Shown: positions 31,024 to 38,744 of the stretch, piece by piece | Numbering within the stretch: position 1 is the first letter of the stretch | How the letters are laid out: each line of letters starts with the position of its first letter | Assembly: GCA_027575765.1 (NCBI GenBank) | Contig: JANBPT010000394.1 | Location: 1-38,744 of the forward strand | Origin: Tieghemiomyces parasiticus | Lineage: Eukaryota; Kickxellomycota; Dimargaritomycetes; Dimargaritales; Dimargaritaceae | Length of the DNA stretch: 38,744 bases | Direction: 5' to 3' | Position numbers and translations under genes: made by a program | Notes under the pieces: generated by a model | What the model was told of the DNA's origin: nothing | Seen by the model: only the letters and a program-made list of their open reading frames with translations | The model's database searches: none

Positions 31024-31356
31024 ATGGATAGTCTCCCGATACCAGGCCTCGCGTCAATGTATGCATATAGCGGAGGCTCGCCCCCTAGCCCTGGTAGGCA
31101 CGGCCTCCCAATTACTAATCAACTAGTCCCACTCTTTGAGGGCCAGCGGGCTGTCATCCTACCCCCAAGGGCGGTGAATGATCATATCAAAGACCAGAGG
31201 TCAAAGATGGAAAGGAAAGCGTCAGATGTGGAGAGTCATGGGCCCAAGGCGTCGCTTGGGCATCGATTTGAAAATATTCTCGCTGAGGGGCCCCAAGAGG
31301 AAGTTCTGGTGGATGGAGGAAGGACATCAGGTGTACAAACTCAGATAATGGGCTAA
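31024..31356 (+). CDS. Doubtful small open frame behind a TATA box
   Basis: A 110-codon frame (MDSLPIPGLASMYAYSGGSP), or 99 codons from the in-frame ATG at 31057. It has no signal peptide, membrane segment or recognised domain; the second half is charged. The only support is the consensus TATA box just upstream. It would be convergent with the secreted 507-residue gene. It could equally be a chance frame in a non-coding transcript. Listed so that transcript data can test it. Confidence 0.2.
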   Translation: MDSLPIPGLASMYAYSGGSPPSPGRHGLPITNQLVPLFEGQRAVILPPRAVNDHIKDQRSKMERKASDVESHGPKASLGHRFENILAEGPQEEVLVDGGRTSGVQTQIMG

Positions 31357-31523
31357 CTTCGCAGGCAGCCCTACCTCCACCCTCTCCCACTTAGGGTGTT
31401 GACGAGTGCCAATGTGGCTACAACTGATCGAGCGCCCCATTACAAGGGCTGTCCTCCTGAGGATATGGTTAACCTGGGTCAAGGAGGACTCACCCCAACT
31501 ATTCGGTACTAATCCTCTGTCCG

Positions 31524-33278
31524 TTATTGACGGCGAGCGCCCCGGTTAACGGTGCCTGCAGGCACCGGGGACGTCGCCGCAGTGGCGGTAACGGATCGAA
31601 CGAGGCGGGTTCGGGGCGGACCGTACTCAGGTAAGTCGTAGTAGATATAATGCGAACTTCGATTGTCAAAGTAGATTGGGTAGTGGGTAGCCAGCGTACA
31701 GCGGTAGATTACTTTGGTCTTCTCGGGTGTGGGCTTGGTCTCGTTTTCCCCGACCACACGGGCCTCCTGCTCCAAAGTGGCCCGGCGGGCATAGGTCTTC
31801 AATCGGCGACCAGCGATGCCCCATCCGTACGCCATGGCACATTCGTATGCCTCCGCCATTTCCTGGTCCGTGAAGAAAGGCTCCACAGTCGCCAAGCGAG
31901 TACCCTGGGTGAAGGCCGACCCGCTCGAGGGAGCAGGGACTAGAGCTGGGTTCGATGGCTCGTCGAGGGCCAGCTCCCATTTTCCTATCGCCAGATTCTC
32001 GGCCAACATGAGTACAGCCATGACCTTGTACTTAGCGTAAAGGTCCGCGAAGTCCAGGTCGTGGATGCCACGGAGGTATTTGACCACCAGCTTATGATCC
32101 CGGCGGAATGCCCAATGCTGGACAGCCACCATGACGAAGGCGTCGGGAAGGTCGTGGGCCAGGCTGTATCGCACCAGGGAGTTGCTCTCGTACTGCCCTT
32201 TCATCTTTTCTAGCGTAATTTTGCTGAGCGGGCCTGCCCCCTGCGTCAGGGCAGCAGCCTCCATTGCGAGCTCCGGGTCGTTCAGCGTGAAAATGAGGTC
32301 CTCATGGTCGTCCATTATAACTGGAGGCTCATAATCTTTGAGTAGTTCCAATGTGAACGGGGAGCGGCGGAGGGCCCGGGTGACTCGGATGGTTTCGTCC
32401 AGGTGATCCCAGATGATCAGTTGGGCAATAGGCATCATCTTGACACAGTAATCGGCCGAGAACTGCCAACCGAAATCCCGGCGGCTCGCCTGGATCCGGG
32501 CCAGGTCCGATCGGAACTGAGGGAGCTCTCTCTCCCAAAACGTGCGGACGTCGGCACCGGGATGGCCGGGCTGGAAGTTAGTAAGGCGCTCGGCACGCTT
32601 ACCGGGGTGCTCTATGCGAGGCTGGTCGTCTTTGGTGGCTAGGGCCCCCTCCGGTAACGGGTTGCCCAGGGGTGAGTAACCGTGATCGTCTAGGACGTCA
32701 GTAATATACTTTTGGTAGATCAGGGAACGTGCGAAGGACTCGACTAGTTGGAGTAGCTGCTTGATCATTTCGCTATCCTTCTCAGGACAGAGCTGGCCGT
32801 TCTCCGGCAAGTTCTTCGCAATTTCCATAATCTCCTTCGGCGCAATGGTCTGGTTAATAAAGGGCATGGTGTTGTAATTAGCAATCGGATCAGAAATAAA
32901 AAGAAGGTACTGCAAGGAATGGATAGGCAAGGATATATAATTATCGCAAGCTTTAAGTCGACGAGTGAGTTAACTTAGATTGCTACCCAATTCGGCAGGT
33001 TAGAGAGCTACATCACTAGCGCTGCATCATCGTCCGCGCCGTAGACCTTGGCCCCCCTTGAGTTGTCGGACGGTAGCATAAGATTGCATCCCTGCTTCAG
33101 GTCTAGCATCCTTCCCATGAAAAGACATAGATCTACTTACATTCAAGTATTTGCAATCCAGTACCTTAGTGGGGTCTGTGGGTTTCCTGGGTAGGCTTGC
33201 CTCACGGCTTGAGGAGCTGCCAGACAAGACCGGACTAGCAAGGGTCGCTGCGACAACGAGAACGGCTGCGACGCGCAT
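31524..33278 (-). CDS. Secreted protein of unknown family, 507 residues
   Basis: Two exons, 33278-33141 and 32909-31524, donor GTAAGT, acceptor ATTCCTTGCAG, phase 0. Exon 1 encodes 46 residues beginning with a clear signal peptide (MRVAAVLVVAATLASPVLSG). Exon 2 supplies the rest. The mature protein is mixed helical, with runs such as ADYCVKMMPIAQLIIWDHL and ADLYAKYKVMAVLMLAENLA, a Tyr-rich C-terminus (THYPIYFDNRSSHYIYYDLP), five cysteines and sites NQT and NRS for N-glycosylation. No further membrane segment is obvious, so secretion or a lumenal place is likely. I recognise no catalytic motif and no family. If the intron were not used, translation could start at the ATG at 32867 and give a cytosolic form of 447 residues. 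A TATA box lies about 150 bases upstream. Confidence 0.8.
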
Positions 33279-34522
33279 TGTCGTGATATAGGGTGGATGA
33301 GGCGATATCGGAGATGCCTACGTAATCGCTTTGCCGACAGCGGTGGGTAGGTAACATAAATTAGCAGGTACAAAATATGGTTAAAAATATCAATAGCCGG
33401 ACAAACGAGGATAAGGACGGGTGGGTGTTTATAAACTGGGTAGTGTGGTTACATCCCGAATTATCAACGGGAAGGGCGGATACTCTGTCGCCGTGCATTG
33501 GACACTGATAGTTAACTGACTCCAATCGGTCACATACGATCTGAAATAGGACATGGTGCCAGGAGTTTCGCAGAAAAACAATAGCGGTAAGCGACGGTGA
33601 CAAAACAGCTCACCAAACGGGTCTAGGCCTGAGATCGAGGGTGGCCTTGTTAACCCCATATTTGTCCAGCGTTTCGGATAGTGATGTTGAATGCGAGCGG
33701 GCGGCCAGAGGCTGCGAATGAAGCGCGAGAAGGATCGGTGTGGCCTCTCTACTCCCTGCTGTCCTTTCTTTCACCGTTTGCAAGCGCCAGTGAACGGCCA
33801 GAGCCATACGGTGTAGGGAGGTGTAACCTGAGAGCTCCTGTGGAACGTTGTGCCGCCGCGAACTCTGTTTCCTATCGGTTCAACCCCGCTTCTCCTATAG
33901 CGCGCCAATATTTCGAGGCGTCAAGTAGGGTAGTATGGCAACAAGCGTGAAAGAATCAATGAGCTGATGGCGGTGATCAATGTGAGGCTATCAGTTTATG
34001 GCTTTGCTTGTGACATGTATAGACTGCTTCGACTTCAAAGCTGAGATACCAGGTTAACGCATTTAATCTCTCTTCCTAAAGCTGAGCAAAAGAACCTGGA
34101 AGCCAACGCCATAGCCCTGTTATGGGCAATGTTGTCCCCTTGTGACCAACTACGTCACCCACCTCGAATATCCATCACAGAATTGGCCTTGCAGACTTGA
34201 CGCGACCATTCTACGGGGTCGCGCAGATACCGTTTCCCTTTACCTCTTGGTGCTACGCTCTACACTGTCAACTGCCATTGGACGCTTCCGTGAGTTTAGA
34301 TAACTACAGGAACGGTATCATAGCCAATGAACTCACCTTTTGTCGAACAGGCTGAAAAAAAATAATTGGGATCGAGTGAAATGGTACCTACTATTTTTAG
34401 AATGGCAAAGCTTGGTTAGCGAGTCAAGTTCGAAACAAATATATATGTATCGCCACAGGCCTGGATGGCCGATCGGACCGGAGGATGGAAAAACGAACTA
34501 CGGGGGAAAGACAGGACGTAGA
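33279..34522. other. Intergenic region upstream of the secreted 507-residue gene
   Basis: Contains the TATA box at 33428-33435 and the 3' flank of POLD3. The plus-strand frame 33681-33950 and the minus-strand frames at 33361-33807 have no recognisable domain. A B-box-like match at 33877-33887 was examined as a tRNA and rejected. A hairpin with seven-base GC-rich arms (CGCGACC/GGTCGCG) and a nine-base loop lies at 34201-34223. Confidence 0.55.
33428..33435 (-). promoter_or_regulatory. TATA box of the secreted 507-residue gene
   Basis: TTTATAAA on the minus strand, about 150 bases upstream of the ATG at 33278, in an otherwise unremarkable leader. Sequence and distance suit a fungal core promoter. 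Confidence 0.4.
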
Positions 34523-36457
34523 TCACTTCTTTTTGAAAAAACTAAACAGATTCCTTTGCTCGGCGGGGCCGCTATCTTTAGCTCCCTTCTTGGAAGAAGT
34601 AGTGGCAGTGGAACGTCTACAAAGGCGGATCGTATTGGGTTGGTATGAAGAGCGTCCGTTGGTTAGTAAAAAGCGGAGAGGAAGAAGTCAAATGTGACGA
34701 TTTGGATTTGACTTCACTACCCTACTGCTACACTTACTTGGGTGGGGTGTTGGCCTTCGATTTCTTGGAGGGCTCGGGCTGCTCCTCGTCCTCCGAATAG
34801 GACTCCCATTCTGCCACATCCTCAGTAACTAGTGATGCGTGACCGGTGCGACGGGAGGTGTCGGGGGGAGGGAGGGCAAGGAGGGTATTAGGTACGATTG
34901 GGGCATTGGATAGGAGTTTGCGGAAGCTAAGCCTACCTTGACTAGTCCTTCCAGATACCCCCCATGGACCAATCAATACGAACAGGATCGAATGGAAGAG
35001 TGGTTTGGGCTGCAATGTGGCCGCGGATTAAGCTTCCATATGATTATCAGGAGTCGGCTGCCACTTACCGAGATAGCCCTTGGCGTCGGTATATGTCTTC
35101 GTCTTTGTCACCTTGCGTCGGCGGTGACCGTTACCACCGACCGGCGGGGCGGTTGGTTTAGCCGACAAAGTTGCCTGCCCAGCGGTTTCCGACCGGGATG
35201 CGGAATCCGTTTGGGGCGCAGGTTTGGGTTCTGTGGCTGGCGGCGGGTCCACCGTCATTAAATTCTGACTATCATCTTCGGACCCGTCGCTCTCCTCGCT
35301 TTCCATGGCTAACCGCCGGCGGGAGGCCCTGACGGGGGTGGCATGTTTGGGTTCCTCATCACTGAGAATACGGAGGCGGTGGGGCATAGGGTGGCATACA
35401 AAGAGGCAAGGTTAGGTCGGGCAGGGTGGCTCAGGCACCCCTGCAATGGTTAAATTAGGTTGATGACAGTGTCACTAATGATGCAGGCGTACCCACTCCC
35501 TTCAAGCATAAGGTAGGAATCGGGATGGCGATGACTATTTACCTATTAATCACTTCCTCAGGTGGTGGTCCAGGCGTCGGTTCAGTCTTGGCGGCGGCCT
35601 TCTTCTTGCCTTGAGCCTTAAAAAACCCACCGGGTAGCTTAGCTTTACCAGTGGCTGCTTCTGACGTGTCAGGGCCGTTGCATTTCGCGGTCTTGGTGGG
35701 TGACATCTTTGGGGCCGGTTTTGAGGTGATGACCTGTTTGGGTTCCGCCTTGGCAGCAGCCTGGAACGGTACAGGCTTGGTTTGGTTACCGTCATTCAAT
35801 TGTACTACTAAGAGCTTATCATGAGGCTTGACACCAGCGCCGCGCACCCCCACGGGGTTAGGGCCCGCGTCATCGCCATCAGCTCGCACCGCGATCCCGG
35901 ATACGGCCTGCCCGGCCTGGACTTCCTCAGCAAGGTCCGACCGGGCATACTCGCTACGCTCCTCAACCCGCACTCCCACCAGTAAATCGGACGCCAGTGG
36001 GATCTTGGCCTGGAGACTCCATATGTGCACACTTATCACGGTCCGGAAGCGTTCCTTGGTAGCCTCGAGGTCGGCCTCAGGGGTCAATACGTAGCTATAG
36101 GCGATTCGCGCCGGGACGGTATCAGCACCTTGAGAGTTGGATGGGGTTGGCGTGCTGGCCTCGAGTTTGCGGGGTCGTCCAGCGACGCAGTAGACAGCTT
36201 CACACGACGGCTTGCCGTCGGTGTTGTTCAGCCGTGACTGGTGGAATTCATACAGCATGCATTTGGCCTCGTTGATTTGGACATCCAGGGTGCGACCCAG
36301 CCAAGAGTAAGTGGCAGGCCGTTGCTCGTGGAAGATCCGTGTCGTGAGTAACTCATGGTAATCGGTGATCATCTTGAGGCTATGAGTGTGGTGTGGTGGT
36401 AGGGAATGGGAACAAAGGGAATTGAAATACTCACGATGGATACGAATGAAGCGACAT
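34523..36457 (-). CDS. POLD3: DNA polymerase delta subunit 3 (Cdc27/POLD3), five exons
   Basis: Accessory subunit that ties DNA polymerase delta to PCNA during lagging-strand synthesis and repair. Exons by phase: 36457-36435, 36379-35543, 35361-35069, 34828-34738 and 34616-34523; 445 residues. The N-terminal domain matches POLD3: HEQRPATYSWLGRTLDVQIN, EAKCMLYEFHQS, then AYSYVLTPEADLEATKERFR and VISVHIWSLQ. The middle is Lys/Pro/Ala-rich. Exon 3 ends GYLV and exon 4 continues TEDVAEWESYSEDEE, the conserved family block, across a phase-1 junction. The last exon, easily missed, ends QRNLFSFFKKK: a PCNA-interacting (PIP) box QxxLxxFF at 435-442. The 23-nt first exon (MSLHSYPS) is the least certain; without it the ATG at 36370 starts the protein at MITDYHELL. 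Confidence 0.9.
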
Positions 36458-36620
36458 TGTAGACGTGCGATGGGCTGATTGGGAAAGCGGAGTTGCTCTA
36501 TTATGAGAGGTGGTCTGTAGGTAAGCGTAAACAACGCTAGTATTGGTTATGAGAGGGGGGAAAGAGCCTAGGCTGGTTCAGGGCGACGTATTCTGTTGAT
36601 GTTGGTTGGTGAAGTGGTAC

Positions 36621-36628
36621 CTTATATA
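36621..36628 (-). promoter_or_regulatory. TATA box of POLD3
   Basis: TATATAAG on the minus strand, 164 bases upstream of the proposed ATG at 36457. It is the only good TATA match in the upstream region in the right orientation. Confidence 0.45.
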
Positions 36629-36776
36629 GAAAGTCCGTAAAGTCTAAGTTTTCTCTAGCCTATACAATGTATATTTTAATCACCACCGCTCTGTACCGCT
36701 TGGTGGGCATTTTATACCCAGCTAACAAAGCAGAATCCGAAGCCACTTGGCTGGTGCTAGGCAAGCGCCGATTGCC

Positions 36777-36850
36777 AGGCGGCCACGACCGCCTCCAATG
36801 TGGCAGGGGCCAGGTCAGGACTATAAGGGAGGGGCCAAACGAAGTTTGGC
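36777..36850. repeat. Two perfect hairpins upstream of POLD3
   Basis: AGGCGG (36777-36782) and CCGCCT (36789-36794) pair around CCACGA. GCCAAAC (36834-36840) and GTTTGGC (36844-36850) pair around GAA. The two lie within 75 bases and about 150 bases upstream of the POLD3 TATA box. They may be palindromic protein-binding sites or parts of a folded transcript. Confidence 0.45.
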
Positions 36851-38655
36851 TCTGGTGCTGGAAATGTAGGTCTGGTTAGTTATGGTGTAATGCGGTGGTG
36901 CATTATTGTGATGGAGCCACGGGGGGCGACGGACCAAACTTGCCCTTGTCTTTACCCGGGCCTAGAGCATAGGCTTCGACTTGTACTCAATGTGGAGGTC
37001 AGTGGAGGCCTTGATAAGAGGTGGCTTAGCGCTCAGGAATAACAGGCCATCTCTAGTAAAAATAAACCAGCAGTATAACACTGGGTACGGCACGGCCTCG
37101 ATGAGGACAGGGCCATTTTAGGGAACCGCTCCCGGTGATAAGGACCAGTGGGGGGGTCATACAGCTTTGCCCAAGTCTCGCCACCTATGATTATGAAACC
37201 CAGCCGCGACTCACTGGTCCCATTGAATGTCGCTTGGAAATTGGCGGCAAGACGTACCAGTTAATGATGCCGGTCCCTTAGTGAGGGGGTGGATGACCCA
37301 GCGGTCGAGATGGCTGCCCAGCCCCGAGTTCCTGTGCAGGCCATTGTGCATGACAATAGGGAAAGTGCAGTAGGCATGGGTCAGTTGTTTAACGGTTAAT
37401 TCAGGGCCTTCCCCCAGTAGTTCCAAGGCTATGCCCTCCATTAAGAGCCTTGGTCTGGTTGTCTGTCAGTCATTACTAGCGAACCTCTTCAAAGGGGGTA
37501 ATGGCCCATACATAAGCGAGTATGCCACTGGTTGACGGTGACGCAGTAAGAGGTAGCCAAGTCCAGTGTGGCAGTCAGCTTGTATGTAATCCAATCTGCT
37601 TTGTGATCATCAAAACAAATGTAATGCATGAGGACCCACACGTCGTACCAGAAAGTGGCACTCGGCCTCAAGCTACCTCCTACACCGAACGACATCCAAT
37701 CTGCACCTAGGATGCCCGCCCGAACGCCCCGGATGACCCCCACCTTTAACAGGACTCATCTAAGTTACCCTTCTACTATCAGCTACCTACGATCTTTCCA
37801 CCGGAGCCCACCCGATCGAGGACTCGCCGAGAGTACTCGCGCCTAGCCACGACCACACAAACACGCCAGCTGCTATCCGACTTCTAAGGTGCACACAACG
37901 CCAATTGTGAAAACGACATCACTACTGCTCTACAATTGCTCTTTTAATAAACACTTTATTTCCTCTCGGTACTTGGCCTACCACACCACACATCACAGTT
38001 GGTAAATTTGGGTGGGGTAGAGATTGAGGCTCCCTAAGTCGACATGGAGAAGTAGAAAGGTATGGTGTAAAGCGAGGAATGGTCCGATTTTAGAATAATT
38101 TATAGCGCTCGATTATTCGTCTTGCATTCCAGGCTTTCATCAGCAGCTATAATGCCTGAGATCCCCAGTTTTGTCATCTCGAAACATTTCGAACCACCAC
38201 TAATATGCATTGCATTGTAATAATGTATTTTCAACTTTCGCTATTGACCAGGGGAAGGATGGTTTTATATTATAAACCAGTATTTTGAGAGTACAAATTG
38301 GAATGGTGACAAAATCGCAATATATGAGAATGCCAAAATACGAGACAGGAGGAAAGAGCGAGCGCCCCAATACCGAAACACAAGCGAGATTATATGTAGG
38401 GTAGAAGTGGATTGAGTGGCGTCATTCGGGGATAGATCGCAATTATCGAATTGAGGGAAACTAAGTGTGGGAAAGGTGCACATCTGGATCTGGCACCAAC
38501 AACCGGCCAAGAGAGAGATTGGGCGGTATGGAAAGAAAAAGAGGAAATAAAAAAAAAGTACATGGATCGAAAAATAAAATTGAGAGCGCATCATATTCCA
38601 AATGTCGCTCATATCAGGAGGGTAGGATTGCCGAACAGTGGAGACCAGGTAGTAT

Positions 38656-38744
38656 CTAGGCTTCCAAGTGGCCGGGCCGGTCGATCTTGGGCGCCTTCTT
38701 GTCGTCGATGGGCGCAAAGGCCTCGTGCTCGGAACTGGTATCGA
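38656..38744 (-). CDS. C-terminal end of an unidentified protein
   Basis: The minus strand reads 28 codons from the window edge to a stop at 38656-38658, in a frame unlike the downstream AT-rich flank: EHEAFAPIDDKKAPKIDRPG then HLEA. The GC-rich, third-position-G/C codons match the real genes here, and composition changes sharply just after the stop. The mix of acidic and basic residues gives no family. A 150-codon frame overlapping it (38265-38717) uses another frame and runs into AT-rich sequence, so it was set aside. Confidence 0.6.
   Translation of the reverse strand, partial: DTSSEHEAFAPIDDKKAPKIDRPGHLEA

Larger units (their letters stand above)
30474..31523. other. Intergenic region between the NAPE-PLD-like and secreted 507-residue genes
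   Basis: Promoter side of the NAPE-PLD-like gene. A run of A residues lies near 30857-30868. A consensus plus-strand TATATAAA at 30996-31003 precedes an open frame at 31024-31356; see the separate entry. Nothing else recognised. Confidence 0.55.
36458..38655. other. 2.2 kb intergenic region upstream of POLD3
   Basis: Contains the POLD3 TATA box at 36621-36628 and two perfect hairpins at 36777-36850. Frames at 36667-36879, 37211-37441, 37489-37743 and 37628-37846 show no recognisable feature. The right end (38.2-38.6 kb) is AT-rich and is the 3' flank of the gene at the window edge. No RNA gene recognised. Confidence 0.55.

Noticed and set aside
33877..33887. B-box-like GGTTCAACCCC suggesting a tRNA gene
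   Set aside because: The T-arm pairs at four of five positions, but the acceptor arms fit poorly, no A box or D-loop GG is found at the right distance and position 8 is not T.
38265..38717. 150-codon minus-strand frame at the right edge
   Set aside because: It starts out of frame over the real gene end and continues into AT-rich flank, giving an aromatic low-information translation.
1..38744. CRISPR arrays, prokaryotic operons, transposon ends or viral genes
   Set aside because: None found: no regularly spaced direct repeats, no transposase or reverse transcriptase motifs, and introns show the DNA is eukaryotic.

Overview
The window is nuclear DNA from a fungus, probably an early-diverging (zygomycete-grade) lineage. 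The evidence is a set of eukaryotic housekeeping genes: phosphomevalonate kinase, CLASP, RasGEF, Utp25, the DNA polymerase delta third subunit, a NAPE-PLD-like hydrolase, and an Flc/TRP-like membrane protein, which is a fungal hallmark family. Introns are short (about 128-231 nt) with GTAAGT-like donors, and intergenic stretches are long. No rRNA, convincing tRNA, transposon or CRISPR array was seen. The exact lineage cannot be fixed from sequence alone.

Layout, left to right. 1-2291 (-): ERG8, six exons, its 3' end lost at the window edge. 3470-6575 (-): Flc/TRP-like membrane protein, two exons. 9039-13376 (-): CLASP/Stu1 microtubule regulator, two exons. 14555-18208 (-): Ras-family exchange factor, one exon. 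18209-23963: a 5.7 kb stretch with no supported gene. 23964-27057 (+): UTP25, two exons, the only well-supported plus-strand gene. 27421-27711 (-): a small secreted cysteine-containing protein. 29124-30473 (-): NAPE-PLD-like metallo-hydrolase. 31524-33278 (-): a 507-residue secreted protein of no recognised family, whose signal peptide sits on a separate exon. 34523-36457 (-): POLD3/Cdc27, five exons; a first exon of 23 nt and a last exon carrying the PCNA-binding motif were reconstructed by splice phase. 38656-38744 (-): the C-terminal end of an unidentified protein.

The genes do not form a pathway or cluster. They serve sterol/isoprenoid synthesis, the cytoskeleton, Ras signalling, ribosome biogenesis, replication and lipid metabolism, as expected of an ordinary chromosomal segment. 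The parts most worth a second look are the two secreted proteins without a recognised family, the long gene-free stretch with a bulged GC-rich hairpin, and several clustered inverted repeats in other intergenic DNA. I found no clear sign of an undescribed multi-gene system.

Exon boundaries were chosen by eye from donor and acceptor consensus, phase agreement and protein-family similarity. No alignment, structure prediction or transcript data were available.
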